Assembly: GCA_013329615.1 (NCBI GenBank)
Contig: DUKA01000115.1
Span: 1 to 7,523, forward strand
DNA length: 7,523 bases
Source of the DNA: Candidatus Bathyarchaeota archaeon
Lineage (GTDB): Archaea > Thermoproteota > Bathyarchaeia > TCS64
Reading direction: 5' to 3'
The stretch's first letter is position 1. Each line of letters begins with the position of its first letter. The position numbers were made by a program, and so were the translations under genes. This document shows positions 1 to 4,933 of this stretch, one piece after another. The notes beneath the pieces are model-generated. The model saw nothing but the letters and a program-made list of their open reading frames with translations, made no database searches and was not told where the DNA came from.

Positions 1-659
1 TGTATGATAGTCGTGTCGAAGACCGGTATCTTCGTGTGCTCCTGCTTGATCAGTAGGGGTATCTCCGTGCAGCCGAGTATGACGCCCTGCGCCCCATTCT
101 TCTTGAGTCCCTCCATGATGGCGAGATAGTTCTGCCTGCTCTCGTCCTTCAGAACCCCGTAGGCAAGCTCCTCGAAGATGACCCTCCCGACCTCCTTCTG
201 ATCCTCTTCCCCTGGCACAACGACCTTTATGCCGTACTTCGCCAAACCCTCGCGGTAGTAGGGCTTGTTCATCGCGAACTTGGTACCTATCAGGCCGACC
301 TTCTTTATCCCCGCCTTCTTCACCTCCGCACCCGTCGCGTCCACGAGGCTCAACAGGGGTATGATGTTCCTCCCGTCGAGCTTGTGGTAGAGGTTATGCA
401 TAGTGTTCGTGGCTATGACGGCGAAGTCCGCCCCCGCCCCATGTAAGGCGCGCAGCCCCTTCGCCAGCTCAAGCTCCATGCTCTCCCAATCCTCAACAGC
501 CATCCAGTCGTCGAACTGCTGGAAGCTGACGCTGAAAATCACGACCTCGGGGTAGGCGTGGTTGTGGAACATCTCCTGATACCTGTGGACGATGTGCATG
601 TAGTATGGGACGGTCGACTCGGGCGTGAGCCCGCCCAGAATCCCTATGCGCTTGTACAT
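1..659 (-). CDS. Aspartate/glutamate racemase-family protein, C-terminus cut by window edge
   Basis: PLP-independent amino acid racemase of the Asp/Glu/hydantoin racemase superfamily, which uses a pair of residues on opposite faces of the substrate alpha carbon. I translated the minus strand from the ATG at 659-657: 219 residues are visible, and related proteins run about 230, so only a short tail is missing. The N-terminus shows the usual GILGGLTPEST (residues 6-16), the first catalytic loop is ATNTMH (83-88) and the second is GCTEI (196-200). Cys197 is the expected second catalytic residue. The first position, cysteine in classic aspartate racemases such as the Pyrococcus enzyme, is Thr84, as in E. 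coli YgeA, a Thr/Cys enzyme reported to favour the L-to-D direction. The closest resemblance is therefore to YgeA-like broad-specificity racemases; the substrate is unknown. It lies 38 bases downstream of the YbaK gene and has a possible promoter of its own. Confidence 0.92.
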   Translation of the reverse strand, partial: MYKRIGILGGLTPESTVPYYMHIVHRYQEMFHNHAYPEVVIFSVSFQQFDDWMAVEDWESMELELAKGLRALHGAGADFAVIATNTMHNLYHKLDGRNIIPLLSLVDATGAEVKKAGIKKVGLIGTKFAMNKPYYREGLAKYGIKVVVPGEEDQKEVGRVIFEELAYGVLKDESRQNYLAIMEGLKKNGAQGVILGCTEIPLLIKQEHTKIPVFDTTII

Positions 660-665
660 GGTTGA

Positions 666-685
666 ATATACGCGTAGCCGTATAT
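666..685. repeat. Perfect 7-bp inverted repeat between ybaK and the racemase gene
   Basis: The arm ATATACG at 666-672 is the exact reverse complement of CGTATAT at 679-685, with a 6-base spacer. The 20-base dyad covers most of the 38-base intergenic gap and overlaps the putative TATA box. Such a site could bind a dimeric repressor, but AT-rich dyads also arise by chance and no second copy was noticed in this window. Confidence 0.5.
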
Positions 686-686
686 G
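680..686 (-). promoter_or_regulatory. Possible TATA box for the racemase gene
   Basis: On the minus strand the sequence CATATAC is centred about 24 bases before the racemase ATG at 659. That is the spacing expected for an archaeal TATA box serving a leaderless or nearly leaderless transcript, and no clear Shine-Dalgarno sequence precedes the ATG. The box overlaps one arm of an inverted repeat. Alternatively the gene could simply be the last cistron of the upstream operon, since the gap is only 38 bases. Confidence 0.35.
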
Positions 687-697
687 ATAGGTGCGGG

Positions 698-1168
698 TTA
701 CTGCGCGACGTCGGTGAAGTCACCGGCTATCGCGGTGAGCTGGGCGACGGCTATGTTCATGACCGAGTTCGGTGTGCCCGCTGCTGCCCACACCTTCTCG
801 AAGCGGCTCAGGCTGCTGTCGAGGATTACCTTCACGGCGGCGTCGTGGGGGAACGGCGGCACGCCCCCGATCACGTAGCCCGTAAGAGACTTCACAGCGT
901 CCGCGTCGGCGTTACTGACCTTGACCCCGAGGAGCGCCCCGACCTTCTTAGCGTCCACCCTCTTGTCGCCGCTTATCACGACGACGACTGCGTGCTCCCC
1001 CGCCCTGAAGACTATGCTCTTCGCTATCTCGGCCACCGTGCAGCCGAGGGCGTCGGCAGCGAGCTGGCTCGTCCGGGTTGATTCGTCGAGGGTGACGACT
1101 CGCGCCTCTATGCCTCCTTCCTCAAGGTATGTGGAGACGCGTTTGGAGCCTCGTGCGCTGTTCGACAT
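698..1168 (-). CDS. YbaK/ProX-type aminoacyl-tRNA deacylase domain protein
   Basis: A 156-residue single-domain protein of the YbaK/EbsC/ProX family, which hydrolyses wrongly charged tRNAs in trans (for example Cys- or Ala-tRNA-Pro). Visible family features are the conserved lysine in EIAKSIVF (Lys50), GDKRVD (67-72), the substrate-loop motif GGVPP (Gly101 to Pro105, the GxxxP pattern) with a following FPH, and AGTPNSVMNI near 130-139. The length matches the stand-alone form. The ATG follows the TAG of the upstream kinase gene with no intervening base, so it is almost certainly co-transcribed and translationally coupled; the stop is TAA. Nothing in the neighbourhood identifies the amino acid or tRNA edited, and its pairing with a nucleoside salvage kinase may be only positional. 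Confidence 0.92.
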   Translation of the reverse strand: MSNSARGSKRVSTYLEEGGIEARVVTLDESTRTSQLAADALGCTVAEIAKSIVFRAGEHAVVVVISGDKRVDAKKVGALLGVKVSNADADAVKSLTGYVIGGVPPFPHDAAVKVILDSSLSRFEKVWAAAGTPNSVMNIAVAQLTAIAGDFTDVAQ

Positions 1169-2122
1169 CTAGAGGTGCCCCCACTTCTCCATGAGTTCCA
1201 GGAGCTGCGCCTTGGTTGGGCCGCCGCGTGTCTCCTTCCTCGTCGCCTTGAAGCTACCGCCGGCGTTCCCCCAGCGGAGCGCCTCGGTATCGCTCAGTCC
1301 CTCGACCTTCGCGGAGGCGAAGCCGCCGATGAAGGCGTCGCCGCAGCCAACGCGGTTCACGACGGTCATGCCCAGCTTCTCCAGCGGCACGGCGTCCACG
1401 TGTATCATGGCGCCGACGCTGTCCTGCGTGAGGGTACACCCCTCGGCGCCGTGCTTGATTATGCACTTCAGCCTCCGAGCCTTCTCGTGCATGATGGCAG
1501 CTATCTCGTGCGCCGAGTCGGTGCCGAGGAGGTTCTCGTATTCGAGGTGGTTCAGTATGAAGTAGTCCGTGTTGGCGAGCGTCGGCATTAGCGCTTCGAG
1601 GCCGCGTTCGGCGTAGACGCCGGGGTCCCAGATGACCGTGACGCCGTGCTCGTGGCACATCTCGGCGAGGCTCCGCGCCGTCTCTATGGGCGGGTCCATT
1701 ATCACGCAGACTTTGGCCCCCGTTATCAGCTTCGTCCTGACGGGGTCGCGCAGGCAGGCGCCGTCGAGGCGGAGGTTTGCGCCGAAGTATGTGTGAATCT
1801 CGTTCTCACCGTCCCCGCCTATGCTGATGTACGCCTGCCCAGACTCCTCCCCCTGAACGTAGAGAATCCCCGAGTCGTCCACGCCCTCCTCCCAGAGTAT
1901 GCTCCTCTGCTTGTCGGCTATCTCGTCGTTCCCGAGGGCGCCTATGAAGGCGACGCGCTTCTTCCCGAGTATGCGCACCGAGGCGACCGCCACGTTAGCG
2001 GCTGTCCCACCGCTGACGCGCTGTATCTCGTTGACTGGTATCTCCTCGCCGGGGCGCGGGAGCCGCGGCATGAAGAGGTTTATGTCCCAGTTTATGGCGC
2101 CGCAGGTTATTAGGTCGGCCAC
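1169..2122 (-). CDS. PfkB/ribokinase-family carbohydrate or nucleoside kinase
   Basis: A 317-residue ribokinase-fold kinase starting at GTG 2122-2120. The reading frame stays open about 90 codons further upstream, but that part only shadows the nucleoside hydrolase gene; starting at the GTG gives the normal family N-terminus (ADLITCGAINWD) and the start lies 2 bases after the upstream TAG. A G-run at 2134-2129, 6 bases before the GTG, may serve as the ribosome binding site. The first PfkB signature is GGTAANVA (38-45), and the anion-hole and catalytic motif is VGCGDAF (258-264), with Asp262 as the expected base. The motif normally begins DTTGAGD; here it is NRVGCGD, so the position before the glycines differs. 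Being joined to a nucleoside hydrolase points to ribose (ribokinase) or a nucleoside as substrate, but sugar specificity in PfkB proteins cannot be read reliably from sequence. Confidence 0.9.
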   Translation of the reverse strand: MADLITCGAINWDINLFMPRLPRPGEEIPVNEIQRVSGGTAANVAVASVRILGKKRVAFIGALGNDEIADKQRSILWEEGVDDSGILYVQGEESGQAYISIGGDGENEIHTYFGANLRLDGACLRDPVRTKLITGAKVCVIMDPPIETARSLAEMCHEHGVTVIWDPGVYAERGLEALMPTLANTDYFILNHLEYENLLGTDSAHEIAAIMHEKARRLKCIIKHGAEGCTLTQDSVGAMIHVDAVPLEKLGMTVVNRVGCGDAFIGGFASAKVEGLSDTEALRWGNAGGSFKATRKETRGGPTKAQLLELMEKWGHL

Positions 2123-2124
2123 GG

Positions 2125-3075
2125 CTAACCCCCCTTGGCGATCCTGTCGGCGATCATCCTGTGGAAGCGGGTGGCGTCGACCTCGACGACTATCTGGTGC
2201 GCCGCCTTCTTGTTCACGTCGCCGGCGAACCTGCGCCTGTCGACGACCGTCATGCCCATTGTGTGCTCGCCACGCGTCTCGACCTCGACGTTGTACCTCT
2301 CGAGCCTGAACATGGTGGGGTCGGCGACGTACGCTAGCGCCATGGGGTCGTGTAGGCTGAAGCCGTTGTACCTCTCGACGAGTGCGCCGCATAGCCCCTC
2401 GATGAGCTTCGACCTCTTGGTCTTAGGCGCGATCATCTCCGCGTAGAGCGCCCTGCTCATCCTATACTCGGGGAACATAGTCGTGTCGAGGCCGATGCAG
2501 ACTGTGGGTATGCCGCTGTTGAAGACAAGCTTCGCTGCGTCGGGGTCGTGCCAGACGTTGAACTCGGCCACAGCGTTAGCGTTACCGATCCCAGCGGATG
2601 TCAGACCGAAGCTGCCCCCCATGATGACGAGGCCGCCGACCTTGCGCGGGATATCAGTGTCGGCGAGTATAGCCGCCGCCACGTTCGTGAGCGGCCCTAT
2701 GGCGACGATGGTCAGCTCCTTGCCGAGCCTCTCCACCTCGTCGAGTATCATGTGAACGGCGCTCCTCCTGTCCAGCCTCATCTTCGGCTCTGGGAGCACC
2801 GCATCCATGAGCCCAGTCTTGCCGTGGAAGTCCTCCGCGCTCCCCATCTCCTTCAGCATCGGGTGGGCGGCGCCGCGAGCCAGTGGCACATCCGTCCTGC
2901 CTAGGAACTCGAGGAGCTGCCGCGCGTTGCGTGTGCCCCTCTCAACGTCTACGTTGCCGTCGACAGTGGTGACGGCCTCGACGCTTATCTCGGGGCTGGA
3001 GAAGGCGAGCAGGAATGCGAGGGCGTCGTCGACGCCCGGATCGGTATCGAGCAGTATCCGCTTCAACGGTAACAC
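2125..3075 (-). CDS. Nucleoside hydrolase (inosine/uridine-preferring family)
   Basis: Hydrolyses the N-glycosidic bond of a ribonucleoside to free base plus ribose, in the cytoplasm. The 316 residues match the family length. The calcium-binding signature DTDPGVDDA is at residues 10-18, followed by VDGN (38-41), IGPLTN (126-131), MGGS (152-155), NAVAEFNVWHDP (167-178; the Glu171 and Asn173 pair contacts the ribose) and HDP (242-244), whose His and Asp complete the metal and leaving-group site. All expected active-site residues are present. The longest frame starts at GTG 3075, but a TTG at 3066 would give the tight N-terminus KRILLDTDPG, so the start is uncertain by three codons. The next gene, a PfkB kinase, starts 2 bases after this TAG. 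Purine versus pyrimidine preference cannot be settled here. Confidence 0.95.
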   Translation of the reverse strand: MLPLKRILLDTDPGVDDALAFLLAFSSPEISVEAVTTVDGNVDVERGTRNARQLLEFLGRTDVPLARGAAHPMLKEMGSAEDFHGKTGLMDAVLPEPKMRLDRRSAVHMILDEVERLGKELTIVAIGPLTNVAAAILADTDIPRKVGGLVIMGGSFGLTSAGIGNANAVAEFNVWHDPDAAKLVFNSGIPTVCIGLDTTMFPEYRMSRALYAEMIAPKTKRSKLIEGLCGALVERYNGFSLHDPMALAYVADPTMFRLERYNVEVETRGEHTMGMTVVDRRRFAGDVNKKAAHQIVVEVDATRFHRMIADRIAKGG

Positions 3076-3104
3076 GACCTATACTGTAGTCGCCCTGCTG
3101 CGGG

Positions 3105-3111
3105 AATAAAA
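3105..3111 (-). promoter_or_regulatory. T-rich box: possible promoter for the nucleoside hydrolase operon or terminator of ykgJ
   Basis: The minus strand reads TTTTATT three bases after the TAG of the YkgJ-type gene. Its centre is about 33 bases before the GTG of the nucleoside hydrolase, which would put a transcription start just ahead of that codon if it acts as a TATA box. Archaeal intrinsic termination also uses T-runs, so the same bases could end the ykgJ transcript. The sequence alone does not separate these roles. Confidence 0.3.
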
Positions 3112-3114
3112 CAC

Positions 3115-3813
3115 CTATTTCTCGGGTTTACGCAGCGCCCTGGCGTATCCCTCGGTGAGGAGCTTCATCCTCTCGGCCTGGGACATGCCATCTAGTCTCG
3201 CGAGCTCCCCTCTGCGCTTCTCCGCCATCTCCTTGAGCTCCTCGGGGTGCTGCTTCCACATCTGCTCCTCGAGGACGCGTTTGACGACGACCTCGGCGAG
3301 CAGTGGGTCGGCTATGTGGCAGTCTTCGAACGGGTTTTCGTTGCCCATGGATGTGAGAAGGTCGTTGGCGGGGTAGCCGCGGCACGTGCCGGGGCGCACC
3401 GAGTAGATGCCGCACATGTTGCCCTTGAGGAAGGGGCAGGGCTGCGCTATGGTGAAGGTGCCGTCCCCCAGCGGGGTCGCCTTGACGCGGTCCTTGAGCC
3501 GCTTATACTCCATGTGGAAGGCGTCCGCGATGGTCTGAAGCTCCTCCTTCTTGACCCTTATCTGCCCCCTCTTCCTGCAGCAGTCACCGCAGCGCATGCA
3601 GAGAGTCTGCTGGAGCGCCACCATCATCGCCACCTCGGTCTCGAGCATGACGCCGAGGCTGCTCACAGCCTTTAGCACATCCGCCTCATCGACCGGTGGG
3701 ATGTTCAGCTTCCTCTTCGCCATGTAGAGGACCCGGAATGCGTGCCTTCCCGAGAACGGCTTGAAGTCGGGGCGCGCAAGAAGCCGGTCGAGGGGAGACT
3801 TTTCCTCACCCAT
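3115..3813 (-). CDS. YkgJ-family CxxCxxCC cysteine-cluster protein
   Basis: A 232-residue cytoplasmic protein of the YkgJ family (the former UPF0153 type), proposed to bind a zinc ion or iron-sulfur cluster; no reaction is established for most members. The cluster motif CMRCGDCC supplies Cys72, Cys75, Cys78 and Cys79. It is followed by the family pattern PCPFL (Cys126), C134, then SVRPGTCRGYP (138-148, Cys144), and Cys165, so all usual ligand positions are intact. Family cores are often about 100-150 residues; here there is an N-terminal extension of about 65 residues and a charged, probably helical C-terminal tail from about 170. The ATG at 3813 lies about 26 bases from a TATA-like sequence. 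The stop is TAG, and the nucleoside hydrolase gene follows after 39 bases on the same strand, which may or may not mean a shared transcript. Confidence 0.9.
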   Translation of the reverse strand: MGEEKSPLDRLLARPDFKPFSGRHAFRVLYMAKRKLNIPPVDEADVLKAVSSLGVMLETEVAMMVALQQTLCMRCGDCCRKRGQIRVKKEELQTIADAFHMEYKRLKDRVKATPLGDGTFTIAQPCPFLKGNMCGIYSVRPGTCRGYPANDLLTSMGNENPFEDCHIADPLLAEVVVKRVLEEQMWKQHPEELKEMAEKRRGELARLDGMSQAERMKLLTEGYARALRKPEK

Positions 3814-3835
3814 GGTAGGGCATACCCCTCAGTGG

Positions 3836-3842
3836 ATATATG
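3836..3842 (-). promoter_or_regulatory. Possible TATA box for the YkgJ-type gene
   Basis: The minus strand reads CATATAT, centred 26 bases before the ATG at 3813. This fits an archaeal TATA box with a leaderless transcript starting at or next to the ATG. A purine run GAGGGG (3830-3825) lies 11 bases before the ATG and resembles a Shine-Dalgarno sequence, but would not be transcribed if initiation really occurs at the ATG, so only one of the two signals is likely to be real. Confidence 0.45.
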
Positions 3843-3884
3843 TTGATCCCCCGACTGAAAGTCAGCTAAACCTGCCCAAACCCG

Positions 3885-3891
3885 TTAAATA
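3885..3891 (+). promoter_or_regulatory. Possible TATA box for the aro operon leader
   Basis: TTAAATA is the best match to an archaeal TATA box on the plus strand in the intergenic region. A start about 25 bases downstream, near 3912-3916, would give a leader of roughly 180 bases before the aroF ATG at 4097 and would place a mini-ORF Shine-Dalgarno sequence about ten bases from the 5' end. The element is nearly symmetrical and could also read on the minus strand. Weaker alternatives closer to the gene are CATATGAAA near 4012-4020 and TTTTAC at 4050-4055. Confidence 0.4.
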
Positions 3892-3926
3892 CAGAGACCA
3901 AACCCAATACGTCGGTAACAAGTAGA

Positions 3927-4041
3927 GGTGCAATAAATGCGCCAATTTACAGCAGCCTAAACCGGAGCAAAGCTCCAAACCTAGTTCTAACCAACCGGGC
4001 ACCCGCCCGCGCATATGAAACCCCGAGCCCAGCCGCGGGCT
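3927..4041 (+). promoter_or_regulatory. Candidate structured 5' leader: four tandem RNA hairpins
   Basis: Read as plus-strand RNA, the stretch can form GGUGC/GCGCC at 3927-3931 with 3939-3943 (one G-U pair), GGAGC/GCUCC at 3964-3968 with 3972-3976 around an AAA loop, CGGGC/GCCCG at 3996-4000 with 4005-4009 around ACCC, and AGCCC/GGGCU at 4026-4030 with 4037-4041 around a six-base loop. A fifth, longer hairpin follows and is listed separately. I recognise no known riboswitch or tRNA. Short GC stems are common in GC-rich DNA, so the count is suggestive rather than proof. Confidence 0.35.
3937..3960 (+). CDS. Possible seven-residue leader peptide upstream of aroF
   Basis: ATG CGC CAA TTT ACA GCA GCC TAA encodes MRQFTAA. 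A strong Shine-Dalgarno match GAGGTG (3925-3930) sits 6 bases before the ATG, better spaced than most in this window, and the frame lies just downstream of the predicted transcription start. A small hairpin (3927-3943) could mask both signals and another (3964-3976) follows the stop. One Phe codon is present but no Trp or Tyr, so classic aromatic attenuation is not clearly indicated. Whether it is translated is unknown; a chance match is quite possible. Confidence 0.22.
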   Translation: MRQFTAA

Positions 4042-4062
4042 TCCACGGGTTTTACGCCCCCA

Positions 4063-4096
4063 GCCTGTGCTGAAGGGGAGACTCGGAGGCACAGGC
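4063..4096 (+). promoter_or_regulatory. 8-bp hairpin containing the aroF Shine-Dalgarno sequence
   Basis: GCCTGTGC at 4063-4070 is the exact reverse complement of GCACAGGC at 4089-4096, enclosing an 18-base loop (4071-4088). The 3' arm ends on the base before the ATG at 4097. The Shine-Dalgarno sequence GGAGG (4085-4089) has four bases in the loop and its last G in the stem. With six GC pairs the stem should be stable and would crowd the ribosome site, so it may control initiation of aroF and hence the coupled genes behind it. The pairing is directly visible; its function is inferred. Confidence 0.6.
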
Positions 4097-4930
4097 ATGT
4101 CCAAGCTAGTGGTATCTCAGAAGATCAAACTCGCCGTCAAGAACGGACACGGCGTCGTAAAGATCAAGGTAGGCAACACGACCATAGGCGGAGACCAACT
4201 CGCCGTCATGGCGGGACCGTGCAGCGTCGAGAACCGCGAACAGGTCCTCGAGGCGGCGCGCATAGTCAAGGGCGCGGGCGGCCACATACTGCGCGGCGGC
4301 GCCTTCAAGCCTCGCACCCTCCCCTACAGCTTCCAGGGGCTAGGCGAGGAGGGTCTCAAGATACTCGACGCGGCGCGCTCCGAGACGGGGCTCCCCATAA
4401 TCACGGAGGTCATGGCGCCCGAGGACGTCGAGCTTGTCGAATCCTACGCCGACATACTCCAGATCGGCGCCCGCAACATGCAGAACTTCGCACTCCTCAA
4501 GCGGGTAGGCAAGGCGTCGAAGCCTGTGATGCTCAAGAGGGGCATGTCCGCCACTATCGAGGAGTGGCTCGGCTGCGCCGAGTACATCCTCAACGAGGGC
4601 AACCACGACGTCATACTCTGCGAGCGCGGCATACGCACGTACGAGACGATAACGAGGAACACCCTCGACGTCTCCGCCGTCCCCGTGATCAAGCAGCTCA
4701 GTGACCTGCCGGTTGTAGTTGATCCCTCTCATGGCACGGGCATCAGGAGCCTCGTCGCCCCCATGGCGAAGGCGGGCATCGCGGCCGGGGCCGACGGCCT
4801 CATGATAGAGATGCACCCCCACCCCGAGAAGGCGCTGAGCGACGGCGACCAGAGTCTACACCCACACGAGTTCGAGGCACTAATGCGCGAGATGGCCCCC
4901 ATCGCGGGGGCGGTAGGGAAAAGGCTGTAG
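4097..4930 (+). CDS. aroF: 3-deoxy-7-phosphoheptulonate (DAHP) synthase, KDO8PS-like type I-beta
   Basis: Catalyses the first shikimate step: phosphoenolpyruvate plus erythrose-4-phosphate to DAHP. The 277 residues match the short archaeal form (Pyrococcus-like), a bare metal-dependent TIM barrel without the ferredoxin-like, ACT or chorismate mutase domain that gives feedback control elsewhere. Motifs in order: AGPCS (39-43, metal ligand Cys42), GGAFKPRT (67-74), QIGARNMQNF (122-131), LKRG (146-149), CERGIRTY (175-182), DPSHGTG (209-215, metal ligand His212), Glu238, and ALSDGDQ (246-252, metal ligand Asp249). The frame can be extended ten codons to GTG 4067, but ATG 4097 has GGAGG 7 bases upstream and is preferred. 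The TAG is followed after three bases, in the same frame, by aroB. With no allosteric domain visible, control may lie in the unusual leader upstream. Confidence 0.96.
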   Translation: MSKLVVSQKIKLAVKNGHGVVKIKVGNTTIGGDQLAVMAGPCSVENREQVLEAARIVKGAGGHILRGGAFKPRTLPYSFQGLGEEGLKILDAARSETGLPIITEVMAPEDVELVESYADILQIGARNMQNFALLKRVGKASKPVMLKRGMSATIEEWLGCAEYILNEGNHDVILCERGIRTYETITRNTLDVSAVPVIKQLSDLPVVVDPSHGTGIRSLVAPMAKAGIAAGADGLMIEMHPHPEKALSDGDQSLHPHEFEALMREMAPIAGAVGKRL

Positions 4931-4933
4931 ACC

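Larger units (their letters stand above)
3866..4052. repeat. Cluster of AAACC motifs in the divergent promoter region
   Basis: The pentamer AAACC occurs six times on the plus strand, at 3868, 3878, 3900, 3959, 3977 and 4018, and once inverted (GGTTT at 4048). Most copies fit CYAAACCY. Two lie just before and one just after the plus-strand TATA-like box at 3885-3891, and spacings are irregular. This is well above chance for a 283-base stretch of a GC-rich genome, though simple compositional bias toward A and C runs in this region could contribute. Confidence 0.4.

Noticed and set aside
2123..2392. Upstream extension of the PfkB frame by about 90 codons.
   Set aside because: The extension is Arg-rich shadow of the nucleoside hydrolase gene; the GTG at 2122 gives the normal kinase N-terminus and a 2-base junction.
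4067..4096. GTG start for aroF ten codons upstream.
   Set aside because: The ATG at 4097 has GGAGG at ideal spacing, and the extra residues would be encoded by the hairpin and Shine-Dalgarno region.
3814..4096. tRNA, box C/D RNA or CRISPR in the intergenic region.
   Set aside because: No cloverleaf or T-loop sequence, no convincing paired C and D boxes, and the AAACC motifs are too short and irregularly spaced for CRISPR repeats.
3862..4104. An open frame of about 80 codons on the minus strand spanning the divergent intergenic region, with a hydrophobic C-terminal part.
   Set aside because: It begins at TTG (or an ATG overlapping aroF), has no ribosome site, resembles no family I know, and lies over the aro promoter and leader; long chance frames are expected in GC-rich DNA.
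4015..4704. A 229-codon plus-strand frame beginning ATGAAACCC and running over aroF in another frame.
   Set aside because: The product is a low-complexity Arg/His/Gly-rich shadow typical of an out-of-frame reading of a GC-rich gene, and the aroF frame carries every DAHP synthase motif.
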